Shown in pieces: positions 33,923 to 42,136 of a stretch of 64,000 nucleotides of DNA. The notes beneath the pieces were generated by a model. The model was given only the letters and a program-made list of their open reading frames with translations. It was not told the origin of the DNA and made no database searches. The stretch's first letter is position 1, and every line of letters begins with the position of its first letter. A program made the position numbers and the translations under genes. Source of the stretch: CAADGU01 sp035444285. GTDB lineage: Bacteria; Chloroflexota; Anaerolineae; Promineifilales; Promineifilaceae. The stretch is from NCBI GenBank assembly GCA_035444285.1, contig DAOMOK010000004.1, positions 387,464-451,463 of the forward strand. The letters are read 5' to 3'.

Positions 33923-34702
33923 TCAGGTTGACGCCCATAGGCGAGTTGGTCTATGGATAAAGAGGTAATAGATGGCCAATAAGCCGCTGTAAATAACGAC
34001 GGCCGTATAAATGGTCAGCCCCAACCGGTGTTCATCTGTTACTGTCGGCAGCCGGGTGAGGAAAGGCACAATCAAAACTACATCGTAGACCAGAAAGCCT
34101 GCCAACTGACCGGCAGCATTGACCCAAACAGGAAATAACAGCCCATAGGCAAAGTATAAAGCGGCGCCTACGAACATCCAGCCGATGACCACCGAGAGTT
34201 CGGGCGTAATGGCCCAGGGGATTGCATTAGGTACTTGTAGGATCAACCGGATACTCACGATCACCAGGGCAATGATGAAGATCACAAATGACCAATAAAC
34301 AGGTCGGGGTGTGGGAATAGCGTCATCAAGCGGAAAACGCCTGCTCCACCAAAAAAGCCATAGCCCAAACAAAGCACCCAACACACAGATAACACCATAA
34401 GCCGTCAACTGCGCGCTACTGCTGCTGGCTCCCAGCCGGAATGAAAAAATCGCCACCGGCGTCAGGATGCCAATGTAATCGAGACCAATGCCGGCCAGAG
34501 CACCATAATTTCCCGAAGCCACGGCCCATAGGGTAGATGAGGCGGCGGCGGCAAAGATGGAGGAGATAAAGATATACGTCAGTGGGGTGGTGCCGGCAAA
34601 CGGCCACAAATTGGTGACAAATGACCACTGCCGGAAAAAGGCAATGGCAAAGAACAACTGTACAGCACAAATAATGTAGAAGACATAGCGCATGGTTTTC
34701 AT
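33923..34702 (-). CDS. Polytopic membrane protein of unknown function
   Basis: A 259-residue protein with about eight predicted membrane helices separated by short loops, without charged motifs inside the membrane. I do not recognise the family. It stands alone, with 269 bp to pckA and 180 bp to the divergent epimerase gene. GAGAA lies before the ATG. Nothing in the context assigns a function. Confidence 0.7.
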   Translation of the reverse strand: MKTMRYVFYIICAVQLFFAIAFFRQWSFVTNLWPFAGTTPLTYIFISSIFAAAASSTLWAVASGNYGALAGIGLDYIGILTPVAIFSFRLGASSSSAQLTAYGVICVLGALFGLWLFWWSRRFPLDDAIPTPRPVYWSFVIFIIALVIVSIRLILQVPNAIPWAITPELSVVIGWMFVGAALYFAYGLLFPVWVNAAGQLAGFLVYDVVLIVPFLTRLPTVTDEHRLGLTIYTAVVIYSGLLAIYYLFIHRPTRLWAST

Positions 34703-34823
34703 TTCTCAACTCATCGTTCCTTTTGGGCAATTGTTTTTAATCATAGTTGAAGTTATTGAGAAAAGATAGCCTACGTGTAAGCTGTGCATGGTATACGATG
34801 TCGAGCCATACGGCCGTAACCAT

Positions 34824-34852
34824 TCGTCACCTAACTTTACCCACGTTACAAT
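34824..34852 (+). promoter_or_regulatory. Possible promoter for the epimerase/decarboxylase gene
   Basis: TCGTCA, a 17-bp spacer and TACAAT, 30 bp before the start codon. The -35 box is weak. Confidence 0.35.
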
Positions 34853-34881
34853 AACGAGATGTATATCAATTGGAGGCAACT

Positions 34882-35823
34882 ATGCGTGTTTTAATTACGG
34901 GAGCTGCTGGTTTTCTGGGTTCCCACCTGTCTGATCGATTTATTGCTGAAGGCCATGAGGTCATTGGCATGGACAATCTAATTACCGGTAATATGGACAA
35001 CATCGCTCACTTGATGGGGCATGAGCGGTTCAGTTTTCTGGAGCAAGATGTATGCAATTACATCTATGTAGCCGGGCCGTTGGATGCGGTGCTGCATTTT
35101 GCTTCGCCTGCCAGCCCAAATGATTATCTGGAACACCCCATTCCTACCCTGAAAGTGGGGTCTTTGGGCACCCACAATACGCTGGGGCTGGCCAAGGCCA
35201 AAGGAGCGCGTTATTTGCTGGCTTCTACGTCTGAGGTGTATGGCGACCCCCAGGTGAACCCGCAGCCGGAGACGTATTGGGGGCGTGTGAATCCCATTGG
35301 CCCGCGTGGGGTGTATGATGAAGCCAAGCGGTTTGCGGAAGCGATGACGCTGGCTTACCAGCGGTATCATGGCCTGGAAACGCGCATTGTGCGCATCTTC
35401 AACACCTATGGGCCACGGATGCGGCTGCATGACGGCCGTGTGGTGCCCAACTTCATCTACCAGGCGCTTACCAACCAACCCATCACGGTCTATGGTGACG
35501 GCAGTCGTACTCGCTCCTTCCAGTATTACAGCGACCTGATCGAAGGGATTTACCGGCTGCTGCACTCCGAGGAAAAACTGCCGGTAAACATTGGTAATCC
35601 GGTGGAAATGACCATTTTGCAATTTGCGGAGGCGGTTAAGGAAATATCGCGTAGTGATTCGGAGATCGTGTTCATTCATCCCAAAGATGACCGCATCACC
35701 GATGATCCCAAAGTGCGCCGTCCAGACATCAGCAAAGCGCGGCAGACATTGGGCTGGGAACCCAAAGTGAACCTGGCGGAGGGCTTAACCGAAACGATTG
35801 CTTATTTTCGGGGGAGGGTGTGA
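34882..35823 (+). CDS. NAD-dependent epimerase/dehydratase, UDP-glucuronate decarboxylase-like
   Basis: A 313-residue extended short-chain dehydrogenase. The NAD motif GAAGFLGSHL is at residues 7-16, and the catalytic Ser/Tyr/Lys are in STSEVYGDP and YDEAKRFAE (YxxxK). The HFASPASPNDYLEHPIPTLKVGS and GPRGVYDEAKR blocks are characteristic of UDP-glucuronate decarboxylase (UDP-xylose synthase). ATG 34882 is preceded by GGAGG, which decides the start over an upstream ATG at 34870. It opens a set of polysaccharide genes on the plus strand and probably provides UDP-xylose. Confidence 0.9.
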   Translation: MRVLITGAAGFLGSHLSDRFIAEGHEVIGMDNLITGNMDNIAHLMGHERFSFLEQDVCNYIYVAGPLDAVLHFASPASPNDYLEHPIPTLKVGSLGTHNTLGLAKAKGARYLLASTSEVYGDPQVNPQPETYWGRVNPIGPRGVYDEAKRFAEAMTLAYQRYHGLETRIVRIFNTYGPRMRLHDGRVVPNFIYQALTNQPITVYGDGSRTRSFQYYSDLIEGIYRLLHSEEKLPVNIGNPVEMTILQFAEAVKEISRSDSEIVFIHPKDDRITDDPKVRRPDISKARQTLGWEPKVNLAEGLTETIAYFRGRV

Positions 35824-35890
35824 GATTGGGAGATTGTGATAGTGGGTTATGGTTGATACCCATCTCTTACTATCCCGATATCCCAGTACC
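35823..35890. repeat. Diverged 7-bp-type inverted array before the O-antigen ligase-like gene
   Basis: GGGAGATTGTGATAGTGGG and CCCATCTCTTACTATCCCGATATCCC form an imperfect hairpin that ends at the start codon at 35891. Confidence 0.6.
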
Positions 35891-37465
35891 ATGAGAAGCC
35901 TCTCTGCCCACCACTCCAACTGGCCTTTAGCAGGCATTGTCACGGCCGTGATCTTGGGCATCTTGTTGGCCCGGCTGCCGCTGGCGTGGGCGGTGGGATT
36001 GGTGGGGGGCACGGCCGTTCTCCTGCTCACCCTCATCAATCCCCTGGTTGGTTTGTTTGTTGCCCTGTTGGCAGCGCCCTGGGGGGCGTTGGAGAACATT
36101 GTGCGCGGGCCATCGCTGCTGGACAGCGGCCAATTGCTGTTGTTGTTAACAGTGGCTATCTGGTTAGGGCGTGGGCTGGCCTACCGGCGTATTGTCATCC
36201 CGCGCACTTTTCTAAATATCCCCCTGGTGTTTTTCATTTTTGTGGCTGCACTTTCCCTGCTCAATGCCCCCTCACTCGTTTATGGCGGTAAGGAGTTACT
36301 CAAGTGGTTGCAGATTACGGCCGTGATGCTGCTGGTCGTAGATATTTCCGTAAACCGTAAACCGTTAGCCGTAAACCGATTACGGATTACCGATTACGGA
36401 TTACCGATTACGGATTACCGATTACGGATGACGGTTTCCGTCTTAGGCATCCTTCTGCTCGCCGGTCTGTCTCAGGCCATCATCGGTATCTGGCAGTTTG
36501 GGCTGCGCGGCGATGGGCCAGAGCATTTTCTGGTGCTGGGCCGTTTCTACCGGGCGTATGGTACCTTCGAGCAGCCCAATCCCTATGCGGGTTACATGAA
36601 CCTGACGGCGCTGCTGGCAGTGGGAGCGTTTTTGGGGGTAATAGCTGGCCTGTGGCGGAGCCTATCACGTGTCACGCCTCACGCATCACGTATCACGCCC
36701 TCACCTGCTCACCTGCTCCCCCTTGCCCTCTTCACCGGCGTCACGGCCGTGCTCTGCATTCTGGCTGTCATCTTCTCCTGGAGCCGGGGGGCATGGCTGA
36801 GTCTGGCGGTGGGTGGGGCGATGATTCTGCTGTTTTGGCCTAAAAAGTTGTGGCAGGGTGTCACCTTATTGGTATTGGCGGGTTTACTCTTCTGGGGTGG
36901 GGCGCGGCTTGGTCTCGTGCCGGCCTCGGTCACAGAGCGTATCACCAGTTTTAGCGAAGATTTACGTTTTGGTGATGTGCGCGGCGTGGGTATTAATGAT
37001 GCCAACTATGCTGTCCTGGAGCGGTTGGCACACTGGCAGGCGGCGCTGGACATGGCGCGTGACAACCTCTGGCTTGGTGTGGGTTTTGGCAACTATGAGC
37101 CAGTGTATGATACCTATGCGCTCATCAACTGGCCTTATCCGTTGGGCCACGCCCACAACTACTATTTGAATACCCTGGCGGAAACGGGTGTTTTGGGATT
37201 GGCGACGTATGTATTGTTGTGGACGGCCGTGTTCTTTCAGACCATCCGCCAGTTACGCCAGCTTGAGTGGCCGATGCGGGGTATTGCTTTAGGATTATTG
37301 GGCGCATGGACGGCCGTGACGGTTCATCATCTTGTAGACAAACTATACGTCAATAACATCTATATTCACCTGGGTGTGATGTTTGGTTTGTTGCAGTTGC
37401 TGGAATATGAGCGCGAGGCAAACAGCACTAAAGAGGGATTGAAGGATATACCCTTTATCCGCTAA
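35891..37465 (+). CDS. O-antigen ligase/polymerase-like membrane protein with repeat-encoded loops
   Basis: A 524-residue polytopic protein of the Wzy/WaaL (O-antigen ligase) type, with about ten to twelve membrane helices and the large periplasmic loop containing the NPYAGYMNLTALLAVGA and WPYPLGHAHNYYLNTLAETGVLG segments characteristic of the family (the second holds the conserved His region). Two coding stretches are made of repeat DNA: residues 153-181 (reading ITDYGLPITDYRL) and about 259-275 (VTPHASRITPSP), both inserted between helices. I chose ATG 35891 because the in-frame ATG at 35849 lies in a repeat hairpin. It likely polymerises or attaches the glycan made by its neighbours. Confidence 0.85.
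   Translation: MRSLSAHHSNWPLAGIVTAVILGILLARLPLAWAVGLVGGTAVLLLTLINPLVGLFVALLAAPWGALENIVRGPSLLDSGQLLLLLTVAIWLGRGLAYRRIVIPRTFLNIPLVFFIFVAALSLLNAPSLVYGGKELLKWLQITAVMLLVVDISVNRKPLAVNRLRITDYGLPITDYRLRMTVSVLGILLLAGLSQAIIGIWQFGLRGDGPEHFLVLGRFYRAYGTFEQPNPYAGYMNLTALLAVGAFLGVIAGLWRSLSRVTPHASRITPSPAHLLPLALFTGVTAVLCILAVIFSWSRGAWLSLAVGGAMILLFWPKKLWQGVTLLVLAGLLFWGGARLGLVPASVTERITSFSEDLRFGDVRGVGINDANYAVLERLAHWQAALDMARDNLWLGVGFGNYEPVYDTYALINWPYPLGHAHNYYLNTLAETGVLGLATYVLLWTAVFFQTIRQLRQLEWPMRGIALGLLGAWTAVTVHHLVDKLYVNNIYIHLGVMFGLLQLLEYEREANSTKEGLKDIPFIR
36349..36433. repeat. Intragenic 7-bp-period array (GATTACG/GATTACC)
   Basis: About twelve heptamers: first CCGTAAA-like, then alternating GATTACG and GATTACC. 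They are read in frame; three heptamers make a seven-residue peptide repeat (ITDYGLP-like). Confidence 0.93.
36663..36718. repeat. Intragenic 7-bp-period array (TCACGCA/TCACCTG type)
   Basis: TCACGTG, TCACGCC, TCACGCA, TCACGTA and TCACGCC heptamers are followed by CTCACCTG repeats, read in frame within the O-antigen ligase-like gene. Confidence 0.88.
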
Positions 37466-37537
37466 AATTCGGCGGCTGTTTGAAACAAAGGATTCATCCT
37501 GAGTATTAAATTTGAAGGATTGGGAGATTATTTTTCT

Positions 37538-38104
37538 ATGGTAGCGATATTTGCAAGTGCGGCAGGGCGTTTTGGCGTCAATACCAAAGAAGCAGAACGG
37601 TTTATCAAATTCCTTTTTGTAGGCGCCATTGGCTTTGTGGTGGACTTTGGCATTTACAATCTGCTTTTAGGCCCATTGAGCGGTCTTATTTCTCCAGGCA
37701 CACCGCTAGACGAGTTTTTTCTTTCGCTTGGTTTAAGCCAGGCATGGATAGAAGCTACCATCCCCGCGTTACTAGCAGGTACCATCTCTTTCGTTTGTGC
37801 CATCATTAGCAACTTTACCTGGAACCGTTATTGGACATATCCAGATTCCCGCTCTAAGCCCCTTGTACGCCAGTTTGCCCAGTTCTTTCTGGTCAGTGTG
37901 TCTGGCATTGTGCTGCGTTTGCCTATTATGGCGCTGACCCATTTGCCATTCACTCGACTGGCAGCCGATTTATTCGGCAGCTTTGGCCCCGAAGTTGCCC
38001 AACGTATTGGTGACAATCTGGCTCTGGCGCTGTCGGTGCTGGTCATCTTGTTTTGGAACTTCTTTGTCAATCGCTACTGGACGTATGGTGATGTGGATAA
38101 GTAA
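37538..38104 (+). CDS. GtrA-like membrane protein
   Basis: A 188-residue protein with four membrane helices in the GtrA pattern (FIKFLFVGAIGFVVDFGIYNLLL, then SFVCAIISNFTWNRYWTYPDS, and the end FFVNRYWTY). GtrA-type proteins are thought to help flip lipid-linked sugars for glycan decoration. The NRYWT motif is found at both expected places. A TTG at 37520 is an alternative start; I chose ATG 37538, which follows GGGAG at slightly long spacing. It lies between the ligase-like and GT4 genes. Confidence 0.87.
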   Translation: MVAIFASAAGRFGVNTKEAERFIKFLFVGAIGFVVDFGIYNLLLGPLSGLISPGTPLDEFFLSLGLSQAWIEATIPALLAGTISFVCAIISNFTWNRYWTYPDSRSKPLVRQFAQFFLVSVSGIVLRLPIMALTHLPFTRLAADLFGSFGPEVAQRIGDNLALALSVLVILFWNFFVNRYWTYGDVDK

Positions 38105-38156
38105 GGGCTAGAGATTGGAGATTGCTTGATCTCTGATCTCTGATCTCCGATCTCCA
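38105..38156. repeat. 7-bp-period hairpin array (GATTGGA/GATCTCT type)
   Basis: AGAGATTGGAGATT, then four GATCTCT or GATCTCC heptamers that reach the start codon at 38156. No Shine-Dalgarno sequence is present. Confidence 0.88.
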
Positions 38157-39298
38157 TGAGAATTGGCATTGATGTCACCGCTGCCATTACCCAGGGCGGT
38201 GGGATTGGCCGTTATACCCGCGAGTTGATTCATGCGCTCACGGCCGTGGACCCCCACAACGACTACCACTTCTTCGCCGCCAAAAACCCCGCCACCTCAC
38301 CTGTTCCCAACCCCCTCCCCCTGGCTAAAAACGTACAACTGCATACCGCGCCGGTAGATGAACGCTGGCTCTACCGGCTGTGGTACCGGCTGCGGCTGCC
38401 ACTGCCGGTGCAATGGTTTACCGGAAAGCTGGATTTGTTTCACTCGCCTGATTTTGTGCTGCCGCCGGTGTACGGCCGTATCCCCACCCTGCTCACCGTG
38501 CATGATCTCTCCTTCGTCCATTACCCGGAAGTTTTTCCCGCACGGCTGGTGGCCTATCTGAACCAGGTTGTGCCCTGGTCTATTGGCCGCGCTACGCACA
38601 TTCTGGCCGATTCACAGGCGACGAAGGATGACCTGACGGCCGTCTGGCGTGTGCCGCCCGAAAAAATCACCGTCCTGTACAGCGGCGTCCATGCTCGTTT
38701 CCAGCCGGTGACAGATGAGCAGCAGTTGACGGCCGTGCGCCAACGTTATCAATTGGGGGACGCGCCCTACATCCTGGCGGTGGGCACCGTGCAACCGCGC
38801 AAAAATTACCAAATGCTCATCCGCACCTTCCAACCCATTGCCCAGACCCATCCCCACCACCTGATCATTAGCGGCGGCAAAGGCTGGCTGATGGAGGAGA
38901 TGATGGCGGAGGTGGGGCGGCAGGGGTTGCACGGCCGTGTGCATTTCCCCGGTTTTGTAGCCGATGATGATTTACCCGCTCTCTACAGCGGCGCGGCTCT
39001 GTTTGCCTTCCCCAGCCTGTATGAAGGCTTTGGCCTGCCCTTACTGGAAGCGATGGGCTGTGGCGTGCCGGTCATCACCTCCAACGCCTCTTCCCTGCCA
39101 GAAGTGGCGGGTGAGGCCGCCATCCAACTCTCGCCACACGATCAGGATGCCTGGGCAGTAGCAATGCACGACCTCCTGAGCAATCCCCAGGAACGCACCC
39201 GCCTGGTAGCTGCCGGTTTCCGCCAGGCGCGCCGCTTCACCTGGGAACAATCTGCCCGTCAGCTCCGCCACCTTTATGAACAACTGATAACCCGCTAA
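38156..39298 (+). CDS. GT4 family glycosyltransferase
   Basis: A 380-residue GT-B retaining glycosyltransferase. The N-terminal glycine-rich segment GGGIGRYTRELIHAL and the C-terminal donor-binding EGFGLPLLEAMGCGVPVITSN (with the EX7E motif) are typical of GT4, mannosyl- or glucosyltransferase type. LAVGTVQPRKNYQMLI matches the phosphate-binding block. It ends the plus-strand polysaccharide set that starts at 34882. Its start codon is immediately preceded by a heptamer array, without a ribosome-binding site. Confidence 0.9.
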   Translation: MRIGIDVTAAITQGGGIGRYTRELIHALTAVDPHNDYHFFAAKNPATSPVPNPLPLAKNVQLHTAPVDERWLYRLWYRLRLPLPVQWFTGKLDLFHSPDFVLPPVYGRIPTLLTVHDLSFVHYPEVFPARLVAYLNQVVPWSIGRATHILADSQATKDDLTAVWRVPPEKITVLYSGVHARFQPVTDEQQLTAVRQRYQLGDAPYILAVGTVQPRKNYQMLIRTFQPIAQTHPHHLIISGGKGWLMEEMMAEVGRQGLHGRVHFPGFVADDDLPALYSGAALFAFPSLYEGFGLPLLEAMGCGVPVITSNASSLPEVAGEAAIQLSPHDQDAWAVAMHDLLSNPQERTRLVAAGFRQARRFTWEQSARQLRHLYEQLITR

Positions 39299-39670
39299 AG
39301 TGGCAAATGTCCTCACCGTGCCGCCCACGTTTGTCTGCTACCAGCCCGTTTACGGCCGTTCAGTGCTTGCCTTTTAGCGTGGTATTGTACCCAGCGTACC
39401 CAGGCGGTAGGGAAACGTGCCAGGTTCAGGTCGCATGCGCACCGCGGCGATAACGAATTTATGCGGCTCATTCATTTGTTGCGCCTTTTCACCATTGACC
39501 ATTGTTGGTACTTTTCTCCTATCAGGCTGGCTACATTTTCCCGGCCAATACGGGCATAATAGTCGAGAAAATTTTCACGTTGTAGTAACTCAATTTGATA
39601 CCTGCCACAGCCATGAATAGCCTGCCTTTGGTGGTAAGCCATCTGGTTCTAAGCAGGCAGGAGCGCAATT
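39299..39670. other. Sparse 372-bp region, holding one possible small minus-strand gene
   Basis: No promoter or RNA gene is evident. A 56-codon open frame on the minus strand (39472-39642), followed by a short overlapping frame, is the only coding signal. Confidence 0.4.
39472..39642 (-). CDS. Possible small protein or remnant (56 residues)
   Basis: The frame runs from ATG 39642 to TGA 39472-39474. The translation has protein-like content: ELLQRENFLDYYARIGRE, then NVASLIGEKYQQWSMVKRRNK. Amphipathic helices with aromatic residues and a basic tail are visible. A second ATG begins one base after the stop and gives 33 residues (MNEPHKFVIAAVRMRPEP...). Neither has a ribosome-binding site. I think this is either a small basic protein or the decayed end of a larger gene. 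No family is recognised. Confidence 0.3.
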   Translation of the reverse strand: MAYHQRQAIHGCGRYQIELLQRENFLDYYARIGRENVASLIGEKYQQWSMVKRRNK

Positions 39671-40783
39671 ATGCCTTACACCGTTGGTCATCCTGTGCAG
39701 AGTCCTTCTGATTTTTACGGCCGTGTCCGCCAGATTGCCCAACTCTTTGAAACAATCGGCGGTGCTCATCCCCAATCCGCCAACGTCATCGCTTTGCCCC
39801 GCTCCGGCAAAACATCCTTTTTGCGACAAATCGCCCACCCCTCCGTGATGGTGCGCCACGTGCGCCAACCAGAACGCCTGGTGATGGTTTATGTGGACAT
39901 GGCTTCGTCCAAGACGCCCGGCCAATTTTACTACCGCATACTCACGCAACTTAAAATGAGCCTGGGTCAGGTGCATACCGGTTTCTTGTGGAAAGAATCG
40001 CCGCCTGAACAAACGAGCATTTATGACGTGGAGGCTTTTCTCTGCCATTTTCCCTTGCATCGTATTGTGCTGTTGTTGGATGATTTTGATGCCCTGCACA
40101 CAGACACGTTTGATCGCCGTTTTTTGACAGAGCTGCGCGCCATGACCAGCGTCAACGATTATGATCTGGTTTGTGTCACCACGACGCGCACCGATTTGCA
40201 CCAGATCAGCAGCCGGGTGGGATTACCGGCTACTTCCCCCTTTTTCAACATTTTTTCCCCCACTCCCATTTATCTGGCGGAGGTGGAAACGGCCGTCATA
40301 GACCCTCTGATCACCCAACCCGCCCTTCAGGCCGGGCTGCCGTTCAGTGCCGCCGACGTACAGCAAATTCAACGGCTGGCAGGTACGCTGCCCTTTATGT
40401 TGCAGCTAACAGCCGCTCGCTGGCTCTACCACAAACGGCTGGATGGGTCGCCTGATGCCGGCGTGGTACAGACGCAACTGGTCGCCGAATTATCGCCTTG
40501 TTTCAGCCAATGGTGGGCGCAATTTGATGCCTGCCAACAGCAGTTATTAACAGAACTGGCTGCCGCCCGTCCCATCAGTTGTTCACCGTTTAGTCACTTC
40601 ACCATAGCCGAAGCAGAACGACGACTGCGGCAGTTGGGTGTGGTGGTAGATCGCCGGCGCGGCACGGCCGTCAACGGCGGCATTTTCGCTACCTGGGTCC
40701 GGCAGCAAACGGCCGTGCCACTACATGAAATGGCCGATGCCATAAGAGATACGGCCGTGACCCCCGCCTTTTTCAGCACCTAA
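39671..40783 (+). CDS. AAA/STAND-type ATPase, unknown function
   Basis: A 370-residue P-loop ATPase. The Walker A is ALPRSGKTSF (residues 41-50), in which the first glycine of GxxxxGKT is alanine, as in some ORC/MalT-like STAND proteins. Walker B is RIVLLLDDFDAL (near 133), and a sensor-like VCVTTTRTDLHQ follows. The C-terminal 120 residues look like a winged-helix region. An FYGR-type motif near the start (SDFYGRVRQIAQLF) fits the archaeal-type ATPase group. GGAG precedes the ATG. Nothing nearby shows a partner. Confidence 0.75.
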   Translation: MPYTVGHPVQSPSDFYGRVRQIAQLFETIGGAHPQSANVIALPRSGKTSFLRQIAHPSVMVRHVRQPERLVMVYVDMASSKTPGQFYYRILTQLKMSLGQVHTGFLWKESPPEQTSIYDVEAFLCHFPLHRIVLLLDDFDALHTDTFDRRFLTELRAMTSVNDYDLVCVTTTRTDLHQISSRVGLPATSPFFNIFSPTPIYLAEVETAVIDPLITQPALQAGLPFSAADVQQIQRLAGTLPFMLQLTAARWLYHKRLDGSPDAGVVQTQLVAELSPCFSQWWAQFDACQQQLLTELAAARPISCSPFSHFTIAEAERRLRQLGVVVDRRRGTAVNGGIFATWVRQQTAVPLHEMADAIRDTAVTPAFFST

Positions 40784-40799
40784 GATGTTGCTTTATCTG

Positions 40800-41264
40800 T
40801 TACGATTGTGGGGCCGTTAATTGTTCCAGCCAGACAGCAATGTCAGATACTGTAAATTGCTGATGGGTTTCACCTCGATAGAGGCGCATATTTTCTTCAG
40901 CTACAGCAACGCAATACGCTACCACCTCCTCGATGGGCAACTTTTCGGGGAGTGCATGTCCATGTTGCGCTAAAAAATATAAAGTGGCTGCTAAGGCAGT
41001 TCTTTTTGTGCCATCCATGAATGGGTGATTTTTAATGAGCGAGTGGAAAAGAGCGGCTGCTTTCTCGAAAAGGTCAGTGTACAAGTCCTGCCCATCAAAC
41101 GTTGCAAAAGGGCGAGCGACCGCAGAATGAAGAAGAGAGGCTTCTCGTAATCCTGGTAATCCTCCCGTTTCCTCAATAATCACTTCGTGAATTTCATAAA
41201 CGCGCACCAAAAACGAGGCAATCTCGTCGGCCGATTCTGAAGATGCCGTAATTTCCATTGCCAT
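40800..41264 (-). CDS. doc: Doc-type Fic family toxin
   Basis: A 154-residue Fic/Doc protein. Doc phosphorylates elongation factor Tu; related Fic proteins AMPylate targets. The active-site motif reads H80-P-F-M-D-G-T86-K-R, so the asparagine usual in HxFx(D/E)xNxxR is threonine. The other signature residues are kept. The gene is downstream of a small antitoxin-like gene on the minus strand. Its start codon lies in an array of 14-bp repeats that fills the gap between the two. The Asn to Thr change may lower activity. Confidence 0.85.
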   Translation of the reverse strand: MAMEITASSESADEIASFLVRVYEIHEVIIEETGGLPGLREASLLHSAVARPFATFDGQDLYTDLFEKAAALFHSLIKNHPFMDGTKRTALAATLYFLAQHGHALPEKLPIEEVVAYCVAVAEENMRLYRGETHQQFTVSDIAVWLEQLTAPQS

Positions 41265-41316
41265 TATCTGCGGGCCATTATCTGTGTGCCATTTATCTGT
41301 GGGCCATTATCTTTGG
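41260..41316. repeat. 14-bp tandem repeat across the antitoxin/doc junction
   Basis: Four units of GCCATTATCTGTGG (one is 15 bp) run from the antitoxin stop to the doc start codon. 14 is twice 7, matching the period of the other arrays. Confidence 0.9.
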
Positions 41317-41552
41317 GCTAGCACTTCAAACAGGGCGCGATTTTTGGCAATCAAGTCTTGAACGAATGGCATCGCCGATTCTTCAAAGCGTTTGGTAGAT
41401 GACTTGGGGACGGTCTCGATGTTTGGTTGGCTAAGCCAGATTTCTAAGGCAGCTAAGGCTACAGATTGCACAACTTCCTCGCTAATTTGCAGCTTTTCTA
41501 ACTCATTTGCTAACTGGTCTGGTAGATTGATTGTAACTGTCGTCATATTCAT
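41307..41552 (-). CDS. Putative antitoxin for Doc
   Basis: An 81-residue protein with an N-terminal ribbon-helix-helix pattern (TVTINLPDQLANELEKLQ) and a helical, charged C-terminus. The short strand followed by two helices fits antitoxins of the CopG/RHH type rather than Phd. It is encoded just before doc on the same strand, as toxin-antitoxin partners are. No sequence-level match to a named family is claimed. Confidence 0.65.
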   Translation of the reverse strand: MNMTTVTINLPDQLANELEKLQISEEVVQSVALAALEIWLSQPNIETVPKSSTKRFEESAMPFVQDLIAKNRALFEVLAQR

Positions 41553-41607
41553 TCCTCAGCAATTGCCTTGCAGGATTAACGGGCATTGTAACGCAAATTC
41601 TGATAAG

Positions 41608-41636
41608 TTGCCCACCTGTGTCCCCTTCACTATAAT
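41608..41636 (+). promoter_or_regulatory. Promoter for the 41730 gene
   Basis: TTGCCC, a 17-bp spacer and TATAAT. The start of transcription would be near 41643. Confidence 0.55.
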
Positions 41637-41729
41637 GCTGCTTGCGTAATTATGGAACCAAAGCCAGCTCATTGCCGCATCGTGCTCTTCACGTTGGCTG
41701 TTGCGACCTGTAGTCACATAAGAGGAGAA

Positions 41730-42080
41730 ATGATTCCAATTTACCGATCAGATGGCGAGTGGGTGGCCGTGTATGAAAAGGGAAACGTCTTTAACGTGGA
41801 TGGGGAGTGGATTGGCTTCGTTGTGGGGCGTGAAGTCTTTGATTCCGGCGGTTCCTACCTCGGTTTTCTCAGTGATGACCAACGCCTGCTGCGCAAACGT
41901 ACCCGCCCCATTGACCGGCCCATGATGAAACCACCGCCGCCGCCACAGCGCATGAAACTGCCGACGGCCGTACCCCTGCCTCCCATGTTCCCGGCGTTGC
42001 CACACCAGATCATAGACATGTTCGAGGAGTTCCCCGAAAAACTGAGCTACGTTTCAGAAACCCGGCCCGATATGGATTAA
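41730..42080 (+). CDS. Small protein with beta-repeat N-terminus (4-fold beta-flower-like)
   Basis: A 116-residue protein. The first 55 residues form four short repeats of the kind IYRSDGEWVAV, VFNVDGEWIGF, VFDSGGSYLGF, as in the small '4-fold beta flower' domain that I recall from Chloroflexota and cyanobacterial proteins. A proline-rich segment (PPPPPQRMKLP) and an acidic, helical tail follow. No function is known to me. An upstream start at 41652 adds 26 residues without family character; ATG 41730 has GAGGAG close upstream and a good promoter lies before it. Confidence 0.7.
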   Translation: MIPIYRSDGEWVAVYEKGNVFNVDGEWIGFVVGREVFDSGGSYLGFLSDDQRLLRKRTRPIDRPMMKPPPPPQRMKLPTAVPLPPMFPALPHQIIDMFEEFPEKLSYVSETRPDMD

Positions 42081-42084
42081 ATTG

Positions 42085-42135
42085 TGAGCCGTGATGCGTG
42101 ACCAGCAAACTCACGCATCACGCATCATGCATCAC
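42085..42135. repeat. 7-bp-period hairpin array (GATGCGT/TCACGCA type)
   Basis: GTGATGCGTGACC on the left and TCACGCA, TCACGCA, TCATGCA, TCACT on the right. The array ends 2 bp before the start codon at 42137 and is the same heptamer type as at 5399. Confidence 0.87.
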
Positions 42136-42136
42136 T

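Noticed and set aside
36349..36433. CRISPR-like array
   Set aside because: Repeat units are 7 bp without spacers and lie in an open frame; no cas genes are near.
39590..40201. 203-residue minus-strand frame within the ATPase gene
   Set aside because: Shadow of the ATPase, which has Walker A and B on the plus strand.
41260..41316. CRISPR or integron-type repeat at doc
   Set aside because: The 14-bp units are directly adjacent, without spacers or att features.
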